This document shows, piece by piece, positions 53,410 through 64,000 of a DNA stretch of 64,000 nucleotides. The stretch covers positions 33,326 through 97,325 of the forward strand of contig QGVD01000004.1 in assembly GCA_003242685.1 (NCBI GenBank). Reading direction: 5' to 3'. The stretch is from Pseudomonadota bacterium (GTDB lineage: Bacteria > Pseudomonadota > Gammaproteobacteria > Steroidobacterales > Steroidobacteraceae). The position numbers and the translations under genes were made by a program. The notes beneath the pieces were generated by a model that was not told where the DNA came from, ran no database searches, and saw only the letters and a program-made list of their open reading frames with translations. Positions within the stretch are counted from its first letter, which is position 1; every line of letters starts with the position of its first letter.

Positions 53410-53448
53410 GCTGGGATTGTCGCGAAGAGGCCCATACATAAAGAGTAG

Positions 53449-54276
<828 letters not shown>

Positions 54277-54329
54277 GCGAGAGAGAACGGCAACCCGGAA
54301 TTCGACACGCACCCAACCAGGAGAACTAA

Positions 54330-54593
<264 letters not shown>

Positions 54594-54635
54594 CGGACGC
54601 AGGAGCACCGCGCCCGCGTCCCTGAGGAGAACGCG

Positions 54636-55106
54636 ATGGAGTTCAATGCCACGCTGATCGGTCAGGCGATCGTCTTCCTGATCCTGATCTGGTTCACCGT
54701 GAAGTTCATCTGGCCGCCCCTCACGCGTGCGATCGAGGAGCGTCAGAAGAAGATCGCGGAGGGACTGTCCGCCGCCGACCGCGGCCGGCAGGAGCTGGAA
54801 GAGGCGAAGAGCCGCGCCGACGCGATCATCCGCGAGGCACGCGAGCGCGCCAGTCAGATCATCGAGCAGGCGCAGCACCGCGCCAACGACATGATCGAGC
54901 AGGCGAAGAGCGCCGCGGCTGCGGAAGGCCAGCGGCTCGTCGCCGCGGCCCAGCAGCAGATCGAGCTCGAGGCGAGCCAGGCGCGCGAGAACCTGCGCCG
55001 TGACGTGGCGCAGCTCGCCGTCCGCACCGCCGCGAAGCTCCTGGAGCGCGAGATCGACGAGCGCGCTCACGCCGATCTGATCAACAAGCTCGCGGCGCAG
55101 ATCTGA
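54636..55106 (+). CDS. atpF: ATP synthase F0 subunit b
   Basis: The 156-residue stator protein starts MEFNATLIGQAIVFLILIWF, one membrane helix. A long charged helix follows (RSRADAIIREARERASQIIEQAQHRA in outline) and ends KLLEREIDERAHADLINKLAAQI. It dimerises to hold F1 to subunit a. Length is standard. GAGGAGAA precedes the ATG. atpH follows after one base. Confidence 0.96.
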   Translation: MEFNATLIGQAIVFLILIWFTVKFIWPPLTRAIEERQKKIAEGLSAADRGRQELEEAKSRADAIIREARERASQIIEQAQHRANDMIEQAKSAAAAEGQRLVAAAQQQIELEASQARENLRRDVAQLAVRTAAKLLEREIDERAHADLINKLAAQI

Positions 55107-55107
55107 C

Positions 55108-55644
55108 ATGGCAGCCCGGTCCACCATCGCCAGACCCTACGCGCGCGCCGCGTTCGAAGAGGCGCGCGAGAAGGGCCGTCTCGACGCCTGGTCGCAGGCG
55201 CTGCGCACGGCGGCCGCCGTCGTGCGCGATCCCAACGTCGAGAAGCTGATCGGCAATCCGCACGTCGCGCCCGCGGAGCTCGCGAAGCTCATCGTCGACG
55301 TGCTGGGCGAGCAGTGTGACGAGTACGTGCGCAACTTCGTCTACGCGCTCGCCGAGAACCAGCGCCTCGGGTACCTGCCCGAGATCTCCGAGATCTTCGA
55401 CGACCTCAAGGACGAGGCGGAAGGTTGGGTGGACGTCGAGGTGCGCTCGGCCGCGCCGCTCACGGCCGATCAGCAGGAGACGCTCGCGGCGGCTCTCTCG
55501 CGCAGGCTCAACCGCAAAGTGCGCCTGCACACGGAAATCGACCCCGCGCTCATCGGCGGTGCGGTGCTGCGTGCCGGCGATCTCGTGATCGACGGCTCCC
55601 TGCGCGCCCGGCTCGAGCGCATCGCGCAAGAGCTGTCGGCCTGA
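55108..55644 (+). CDS. atpH: ATP synthase F1 subunit delta
   Basis: The 178-residue OSCP-type protein connects the stator to the F1 head. It shows [19 protein letters not shown], the [18 protein letters not shown] region, [18 protein letters not shown] and the C-terminal [29 protein letters not shown] pattern. Start at 55108 one base after atpF. Confidence 0.95.
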   Translation: MAARSTIARPYARAAFEEAREKGRLDAWSQALRTAAAVVRDPNVEKLIGNPHVAPAELAKLIVDVLGEQCDEYVRNFVYALAENQRLGYLPEISEIFDDLKDEAEGWVDVEVRSAAPLTADQQETLAAALSRRLNRKVRLHTEIDPALIGGAVLRAGDLVIDGSLRARLERIAQELSA

Positions 55645-55673
55645 AGCGGGAAAACAATTCGAGGACTACTGAC

Positions 55674-57215
<1,542 letters not shown>

Positions 57216-57257
57216 GATCCCCGAGCCCTTCGCCTGCGAGGGGCGCGAGAGCGAGAC

Positions 57258-58118
57258 ATGCCAGGCACCAAGGAAATCCGCAGCAAGATCTCGAGTATCA
57301 AGAGTACTCAGAAGATCACCAAGGCCATGGAGATGGTCGCGGCGAGCAAGATGCGCCGTGCGCAGGAGCGCATGCGCGCCTCGCGTCCGTACGCGGAGAA
57401 GATGCGCATCGTCATCGGGCACCTGAACCAGGCGAACCCGGACTACCGTCATCCGTTCCTGCAGGTGCGCGACGTGAAGTCGGTCGGCCTCATCGTGGTG
57501 AGCACCGACCGCGGTCTCGCCGGTGCGCTCAACGTGAACCTGTTCAAGCAGGTCATCTGCACGATCCGCGAGTGGCAGCAGAAGGGCGCGCAGGTGAGCC
57601 TGTGCATGATCGGCGCGAAGGGCCTCGCCTTCTTCCGCCGGCTGGGGCTGCCGATCCTCGCGCAGGTGACGAACCTCGGCGACCGGCCGCACGTGCGCGA
57701 TCTCATCGGCACCGTGAAGGTGATGCTCGACGCGTACCGCGACGGGCAGATCGACCGGCTCTTCCTGCTGAACAACCGTTTCGTCACCACCATGAGCCAG
57801 AAGCCGGAAGTGAAGCAGCTCCTTCCGGTCGAGACTCTGGACGCGGACGAGCTGCCGGAGCACTGGGACTACATCTACGAGCCGAACGCCGCCGAGATCC
57901 TCGACGGCCTGCTCATGCGCTACATCGAGTCCCAGGTGTATCAGGCGGCGGTGGAGAACGTCGCGTGCGAGATGGCGGCGCGCATGGTCGCGATGAAGAG
58001 CGCGTCGGACAACGCCGGCAAGCTCATCGAGGAGCTGCAACTCATCTACAACAAGGCACGCCAGGCCGCGATCACCAAGGAGATCTCCGAGATCGTGGGC
58101 GGCGCGTCGGCGGTTTGA
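57258..58118 (+). CDS. atpG: ATP synthase F1 subunit gamma
   Basis: The 286-residue central stalk starts [20 protein letters not shown], the family's N-terminal helix, followed by [19 protein letters not shown] and [17 protein letters not shown]. It ends with the long C-terminal helix [38 protein letters not shown]. It rotates within the alpha-beta ring. A palindromic repeat lies between it and atpD. Confidence 0.96.
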   Translation: MPGTKEIRSKISSIKSTQKITKAMEMVAASKMRRAQERMRASRPYAEKMRIVIGHLNQANPDYRHPFLQVRDVKSVGLIVVSTDRGLAGALNVNLFKQVICTIREWQQKGAQVSLCMIGAKGLAFFRRLGLPILAQVTNLGDRPHVRDLIGTVKVMLDAYRDGQIDRLFLLNNRFVTTMSQKPEVKQLLPVETLDADELPEHWDYIYEPNAAEILDGLLMRYIESQVYQAAVENVACEMAARMVAMKSASDNAGKLIEELQLIYNKARQAAITKEISEIVGGASAV

Positions 58119-59651
<1,533 letters not shown>

Positions 59652-59660
59652 TTCCGCTCG

Positions 59661-59716
59661 AGCCTGTCCCTCTCCCTGCCGCGCCGGGAGAGGGCGTCCG
59701 AAGGGCGGGTGAGGGG
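59661..59716 (+). repeat. Intergenic palindromic repeat, copy 2 (atpD-atpC)
   Basis: CCCTCTCCC (59668-59676) and GGGAGAGGG (59686-59694) form a perfect 9-bp stem with a 9-nt loop; GGGCGGGTGAGGGG follows about 10 bases later. It lies in the 79-bp gap between atpD and atpC and belongs to the same family as copies 1 and 3. Confidence 0.65.
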
Positions 59717-59730
59717 CACTGGAGAATCCG

Positions 59731-60153
59731 ATGGCAGAAACCATTCACGTCGACATCGTCAGCGCCGAGGGCGAGATCTTCTCCGGCCCCGCGCGGATGG
59801 TCTTCGCCCCGGCCTCCGAAGGTGAGGTCGGCATCGCACCCCGCCACGCGCCTCTGCTGACGCTTCTCAAGGCGGGCGAAGTCCGCGTGCAGACGCCTGA
59901 CGGCGAAGAACATTTCTTCTTCGTCGGCGGCGGTGCGCTCGAGATCCAGCCGCGCAAGGTCACCGTCCTTGCCGACACCGCGCTCCGCGCGCGCGACCTC
60001 GACGAGGCCGCCGCGCTCGCCGCCAAGCAGCGCGCCGAAGAGGCGCTGCGCGAGAAGGTCTCGAAGATCGAGCAGGCGGAGGCGCTGGCCGAGCTGGCCC
60101 GTGCCGCAGCGCAGCTCAAGGTCATCGAGCGGCTGCGCAAGCTCCGCGGCTGA
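59731..60153 (+). CDS. atpC: ATP synthase F1 subunit epsilon
   Basis: The 140-residue protein starts ETIHVDIVSAEGEIFSGPARMVF and has GEVGIAPRHAPLLTLLKAGEVRV and FFVGGGALEIQPRKVTVLAD in the beta-sandwich domain. It ends with a helical hairpin (ALAELARAAAQLKVIERLRKL) that inhibits ATP hydrolysis. Last atp gene. The start at 59731 follows the copy 2 repeat. Confidence 0.95.
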   Translation: MAETIHVDIVSAEGEIFSGPARMVFAPASEGEVGIAPRHAPLLTLLKAGEVRVQTPDGEEHFFFVGGGALEIQPRKVTVLADTALRARDLDEAAALAAKQRAEEALREKVSKIEQAEALAELARAAAQLKVIERLRKLRG

Positions 60154-60163
60154 AATCCTTTCA

Positions 60164-60216
60164 TTTCCCTCTCCCCGCCAGACGGGGAGAGGCTGCCCCC
60201 CGATCCGGCGGGTGAG
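60164..60216 (+). repeat. Intergenic palindromic repeat, copy 3 (atpC-glmU)
   Basis: CCTCTCCCCG (60168-60177) and CGGGGAGAGG (60183-60192) form a perfect 10-bp stem with a 5-nt loop, followed by GGCGGGTGAG. It occupies the start of the 119-bp gap between atpC and glmU. Confidence 0.65.
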
Positions 60217-60272
60217 CTGAAGCGGGACCGCCGTCCTGCCCGCGTCCCGGCCCTCCAGTAGAATTGCCCGCC

Positions 60273-61637
60273 ATGTCATTCAGCGTCGTCATCCTTGCTG
60301 CCGGGCAGGGCAAGCGGATGAAGTCCGATCTGCCCAAGGTCCTGCAGCCGCTCGCGGGCCGGCCGCTGCTGCAGCACGTCATCGGCACCGCGCGGTCCCT
60401 CGGTCCGGCTGCCATTCACGTGGTCTACGGCCACGGCGGCGAGCTCGTGCGAGAGCGCCTCAAGGACGCGCCGGTGTCCTGGGTCCTGCAGGCCGAGCAG
60501 CTCGGAACCGGGCACGCCATGATGCAGGCGATGCCGCACGTGCCGGACGAACACCGCGTGCTCGTGCTCTACGGCGATGTGCCGCTCATCCGTCAGTCCA
60601 CGCTCGAGAAGCTCCTGCAGGCTGCGGGCTCATCCGATATCAGCCTGCTCACGGTGATGCTGGACGATCCGACGGGTTACGGTCGCATCGTGCGCGACGA
60701 GCGCGGCGACGTGCGCGAGATCGTCGAGCACAAGGATGCTTCACCCGAGCAGCTCGCCATCCGCGAGTGCAACACGGGCGTGATGGTGGTGCCCGCAGCG
60801 CTGCTGCGTCGCTGGCTCGGGCTGCTTCGCAACGACAACGCGCAGCGCGAGTACTACCTGACCGACGTCATCGGAATGGCTGCGCGGGAAGGCGTGCGCG
60901 TAGTGCCCTTCGTCGCGCCGGAGCCGTCCGAAGTGCTGGGTGTCAACGACAAGGTGCAGCTCGCCGAGGTCGAGTCGGAGTATCGACGCCGCGTCGCGCG
61001 TGAGCTCATGCTCGCCGGAGTGACGCTCGCGGATCCCGCGCGCATCGACGTGCGCGGCACGGTGACGCACGGCCGCGACGTGTTCATCGACGTCAACGTC
61101 ATCTTCGAGGGCGAGGTGCGTCTCGGGGATCGCGTGCGCATCGGTCCCAACTGCGTGATCCGCGACACGACGATCGGCGACGACACGGAGGTCTTCGCGA
61201 ACTGTGTCATCGACCGCGCCATCATCGGTCATCAGTGTCACATCGGACCTTTTGCACGTTTCCGGCCGTCGTCGACGCTCGAGCGCGGCGTGCACATCGG
61301 GAACTTCGTGGAAGTGAAGAACAGCTACATCGGCGAGGGCACCAAGTCGAACCACCTGACCTATCTGGGCGACAGCATCATCGGCAAGGGCGTGAACGTC
61401 GGCGCGGGCACCGTCACGTGCAACTACGACGGCGCCAACAAGTGGCAGACGCACATCGGAGATGGTGCGTTCATCGGCTCGGGCAGCATGCTCGTCGCGC
61501 CGGTGCGCATCGGCGCGGGCGCCACGATCGGCGCCGGATCGACGATCACGCGAGACGCGCCCGAGGGTCAGCTTACCCTCGAGCGCTCGAAGCAGATCAC
61601 CGTCGAGGGCTGGCAGCGCCCCGTCAAGAAGAAATGA
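60273..61637 (+). CDS. glmU: Bifunctional GlmU: N-acetylglucosamine-1-phosphate uridyltransferase / glucosamine-1-phosphate acetyltransferase
   Basis: The 454-residue enzyme makes UDP-GlcNAc for cell wall and LPS. The N-terminal pyrophosphorylase domain has VVILAAGQGKRMKSDLPKVL, AEQLGTGHAMMQAM and VLYGDVPLI. The C-terminal left-handed beta-helix has IGNFVEVKNSYIGEGTKSNH, TYLGDSIIGKGVNVGAGTV and CNYDGANKWQTHIGDGAFIG. The ATG at 60273 is used instead of a TTG three codons earlier. A terminator follows at once. atp-glmU-glmS is a common gammaproteobacterial order. Confidence 0.96.
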   Translation: MSFSVVILAAGQGKRMKSDLPKVLQPLAGRPLLQHVIGTARSLGPAAIHVVYGHGGELVRERLKDAPVSWVLQAEQLGTGHAMMQAMPHVPDEHRVLVLYGDVPLIRQSTLEKLLQAAGSSDISLLTVMLDDPTGYGRIVRDERGDVREIVEHKDASPEQLAIRECNTGVMVVPAALLRRWLGLLRNDNAQREYYLTDVIGMAAREGVRVVPFVAPEPSEVLGVNDKVQLAEVESEYRRRVARELMLAGVTLADPARIDVRGTVTHGRDVFIDVNVIFEGEVRLGDRVRIGPNCVIRDTTIGDDTEVFANCVIDRAIIGHQCHIGPFARFRPSSTLERGVHIGNFVEVKNSYIGEGTKSNHLTYLGDSIIGKGVNVGAGTVTCNYDGANKWQTHIGDGAFIGSGSMLVAPVRIGAGATIGAGSTITRDAPEGQLTLERSKQITVEGWQRPVKKK

Positions 61638-61659
61638 AGGCCGCCGCAGCGGCCTTTTT
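61637..61659 (+). terminator. Rho-independent terminator after glmU
   Basis: AAGGCCGC (61637-61644) pairs with GCGGCCTT (61649-61656) across a 4-nt loop, and the stem runs into a short T-tract. It begins on the last base of the glmU stop codon and closes the atp-glmU transcript. Confidence 0.85.
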
Positions 61660-61713
61660 CGTGAGTCCGGTGCGACGTCCCTGTCGCACCGCAGCCGTTC
61701 TGCCGGGCAGCGC

Positions 61714-61983
61714 CTAGCGCACGCGGCCTCGCCGGAACAGGTTCACGATGGCGAGCAGCACGACGGCGCCGAGCAGCGATACGAGCAGCGCGCCCAGGCT
61801 GAAATCGCCCTGATTGATCGTTCCCTGACCGAGCAGGGGACTGATCAGCCAGCCACCGAGGAGCGCCCCGATGATGCCGACGACGATGTTGAGCAGGATG
61901 CCCTGCTGGGCGTCGGTCCGCATGATCTTGCTGGCGATCCAGCCGATGATGCCTCCCACGACTAACCAGATGATGAAGTTCAT
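61714..61983 (-). CDS. GlsB/YeaQ/YmgE-family stress membrane protein
   Basis: The 89-residue protein has three hydrophobic helices: FIIWLVVGGIIGWIASKIM, GILLNIVVGIIGALLGGWLI and ALLVSLLGAVVLLAIVNLF. The G-rich GGIIGWIASK and GIIGALLGG patterns define the transglycosylase-associated/YeaQ family, often induced by stress. Its molecular role is unknown. The minus-strand gene separates glmU from glmS, and its promoter region is shared with glmS. Confidence 0.85.
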   Translation of the reverse strand: MNFIIWLVVGGIIGWIASKIMRTDAQQGILLNIVVGIIGALLGGWLISPLLGQGTINQGDFSLGALLVSLLGAVVLLAIVNLFRRGRVR

Positions 61984-62152
61984 AGCCGACCTCGCGCGTT
62001 ACCGGACTTCTTCAAGGCTCCGCAGGACGCAATTTGTGTGCCCGGCGCCACGGGGTCGTGCGACGCACATCACGGCCCGGTCCGTAGAATCAGCACGTTA
62101 AGGGACTATCAGGCAAACTAGTGCCGCCCACGGGCACCGAGGAATCAAAGAG

Positions 62153-63988
62153 ATGTGCGGAATCGTCGGAGCCGTCGCTGAACGGAACATCGTGCCGATC
62201 CTGATGGAGGGGCTCAGGCGGCTGGAATACCGCGGTTACGACTCCGCGGGAATTGCCGTGCTGAACGGCACGGGGAACCTCGTGCGGCTGCGCACCGTGG
62301 GCAAGGTCCGCACGCTCCAGGAGGCGCTCGAGCGGCAACCGGCCTACGGCAACTGCGGCATCGCGCACACCCGCTGGGCGACCCACGGCGTGCCGAGCGA
62401 GCGCAACGCCCATCCCCACATCTCCCGGGACGGTCTCGCGATCGTCCACAACGGCATCATCGAGAACCACGAGGAGCTGCGCGCCGAGCTGCGCGACCTC
62501 GGCTACGAGTTCGTCTCCGAAACGGATACGGAGGTGATTGCGCACCGCATTCACCATCACCTGAGGCGTGTCCGCGACCTGTTCGAGGCGGTGCGTGCCA
62601 CGGTCGCCGAGCTTCGCGGCGCTTACGCGCTCGCGGTGGTGAGCGAGCGCGATCCGGACCGGATCGTGCTCGCGCGCGAGGGCTGCCCCGTCGTGATCGG
62701 GCTCGGGCTCGAGGAGAACTTCGTCGCTTCCGACGTCGCGGCGCTGCTGCCAGTCACGCGGCGCTTCATCTTCCTGGAGGAGGGCGACGTCGCGGAGATC
62801 CGCCGCACCTCCATCCGAATCACCGACCGCGAAGGCCGGCCCGTCGAGCGGCCGGTGCGCGAGAGCGAGCTGAGTGCCGACGCGGCCGAGAAGGGCCAGT
62901 ACCGGCACTTCATGCTCAAGGAGATCCACGAGCAGCCGCGCGCGGTCGCGAATACGCTGCAGGAGCGCGTCGCGAACGGTCGCTTGCTCGAAGCTGCGTT
63001 CGGCCCGGCGGCCACGGAAGTCTTCCGCCGCACCGAGCACGTGCACATCGTCGCGTGCGGCACGAGCTACCACGCAGGCGCGGTCGCGCGTTACATGATC
63101 GAGCAGATCTGCCGCCTGCCGTGCACCGTCGAGGTGGCGAGCGAGTATCGCTACCGCAATCCCGTCGTGCCGAAGAACTCTCTCTTCGTCACGATCTCCC
63201 AGTCCGGCGAGACGGCCGACACACTCGCGGCCCTGAGACTCGCGAAGCAGGCTGGATATCTTTCCTCGCTCTCCATCTGCAACGTGCCCGAGAGCTCGCT
63301 CGTGCGCGAATCCGAGCTCGTCATGCTCACGCGCGCGGGCCCCGAGATCGGCGTCGCGTCGACCAAGGCGTTCACCACACAGCTCACCGCGCTCGGCATG
63401 CTCGCCGTGGCGCTCGCGAAGCATCACGGTGCAGACGAAGAGCGTGAGCGCGGGCTGGTGTCACGACTCATCGAGCTGCCGGCCGCGATCGAGAAGACAC
63501 TCGCGCTCGACCCCGTCATCCAGGAGCTGGCCGAGCGCTTCGCCGAGAAACACCACGCGCTGTTCCTCGGCCGCGGCGCGATGTACCCGGTCGCGATGGA
63601 AGGTGCGCTGAAACTGAAGGAGATCTCCTACATCCACGCCGAGGCGTACCCGGCCGGCGAGCTCAAGCACGGTCCGCTCGCGCTCGTCGACGCCGACATG
63701 CCGGTGATCGCAGTCGCACCGAACAACGACCTGCTCGAGAAGCTGAAGTCGAACCTCATGGAAGTCCGCGCCCGCGGCGGCGAGCTCATCGTGTTCGCCG
63801 ATCCGGAGGCGGGCATCGAGCCGAGCGAGGGCGTCACGGTCATTCAGATGCCGAGCCACGTGACGTACTTCCAGGCGCCGGTGGTCTATACCATTCCGCT
63901 GCAGCTCCTCGCGTATCACGTCGCTGTGCTCAAAGGAACCGACGTAGACCAGCCGAGAAACCTCGCGAAGAGCGTCACCGTCGAGTAG
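62153..63988 (+). CDS. glmS: Glutamine-fructose-6-phosphate aminotransferase (isomerizing)
   Basis: The 611-residue enzyme makes glucosamine-6-phosphate, the first step to UDP-GlcNAc. The N-terminal glutaminase starts [20 protein letters not shown] with Cys2 as nucleophile and [24 protein letters not shown]. Two SIS domains follow ([60 protein letters not shown], ending [15 protein letters not shown]). The complete gene ends 12 bases before the window end. GAGG-type site upstream is weak. Confidence 0.97.
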   Translation: MCGIVGAVAERNIVPILMEGLRRLEYRGYDSAGIAVLNGTGNLVRLRTVGKVRTLQEALERQPAYGNCGIAHTRWATHGVPSERNAHPHISRDGLAIVHNGIIENHEELRAELRDLGYEFVSETDTEVIAHRIHHHLRRVRDLFEAVRATVAELRGAYALAVVSERDPDRIVLAREGCPVVIGLGLEENFVASDVAALLPVTRRFIFLEEGDVAEIRRTSIRITDREGRPVERPVRESELSADAAEKGQYRHFMLKEIHEQPRAVANTLQERVANGRLLEAAFGPAATEVFRRTEHVHIVACGTSYHAGAVARYMIEQICRLPCTVEVASEYRYRNPVVPKNSLFVTISQSGETADTLAALRLAKQAGYLSSLSICNVPESSLVRESELVMLTRAGPEIGVASTKAFTTQLTALGMLAVALAKHHGADEERERGLVSRLIELPAAIEKTLALDPVIQELAERFAEKHHALFLGRGAMYPVAMEGALKLKEISYIHAEAYPAGELKHGPLALVDADMPVIAVAPNNDLLEKLKSNLMEVRARGGELIVFADPEAGIEPSEGVTVIQMPSHVTYFQAPVVYTIPLQLLAYHVAVLKGTDVDQPRNLAKSVTVE

Positions 63989-64000
63989 CGGACGCTATGG

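Overview
The window is GC-rich (about two thirds G+C by eye), densely coded chromosomal DNA from a Gram-negative bacterium. It has SecB, TatABC, lipoproteins, outer-membrane-type barrels, EnvC and gammaproteobacterial gene orders. The best guess is a gammaproteobacterium on the Xanthomonadales/Nevskiales/Steroidobacterales side, but the exact taxon is inference. No tRNA, rRNA, CRISPR array, insertion sequence or prophage was seen.

1-12.6 kb: the end of ntrC, a decayed MscS-type channel gene, pyrD, then a conserved cell-envelope block (trmL, gpsA, secB, grxC, rhodanese, envC, ctpA). The order matches the Pseudomonas ntrC-trmL-secB-grx-rhodanese-gpmI-envC-ctpA neighbourhood, except that gpmI is missing and a GGDEF/EAL gene sits between envC and ctpA. 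A DedA protein, a response-regulator diguanylate cyclase, an SRPBCC protein and a small membrane protein follow.

12.6-26.3 kb: an accessory-looking stretch. It holds an OPT transporter, a HemD-like protein, a gene-poor 1 kb with an inverted repeat and one doubtful small ORF, a TorF-type porin, and a tightly overlapping ECF sigma / anti-sigma / subtilisin-lipoprotein cassette. After an AAC(3)-fold acetyltransferase comes a divergent locus of secreted c-type-cytochrome-like proteins: a barrel with CxxCH, a CxxCH lipoprotein, and a 954-residue lipoprotein with five CHRD repeats. A ribbon-helix-helix regulator with a candidate operator closes it.

26.4-33.5 kb: a six-gene operon for a hydrogenase-4/complex-I-like membrane complex (HyfB, C, E, F, G, I). 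The large subunit lacks all four [NiFe]-ligand cysteines while the small subunit keeps its 4Fe-4S ligands. This is an energy-converting-hydrogenase-related (Ehr) complex of unknown reaction, and with the sigma/protease cassette it is the most interesting part of the window.

33.5-50.3 kb: CDGSH protein, DUF938 methyltransferase, a peptide-use operon (POT transporter, M2 peptidase lipoprotein, esterase), tatABC, dtd, a dihaem cytochrome c4-like protein, an S9 peptidase, an MBL-fold hydrolase, an acrylyl-CoA reductase-like enzyme, folD and the 2-methylcitrate genes prpBCD.

50.3-64 kb: an origin-proximal housekeeping cluster, rsmG-parA-parB-atpIBEFHAGDC-glmU-glmS, with a small stress membrane protein between glmU and glmS. 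Three palindromic intergenic repeats of one family lie between atpG, atpD, atpC and glmU.
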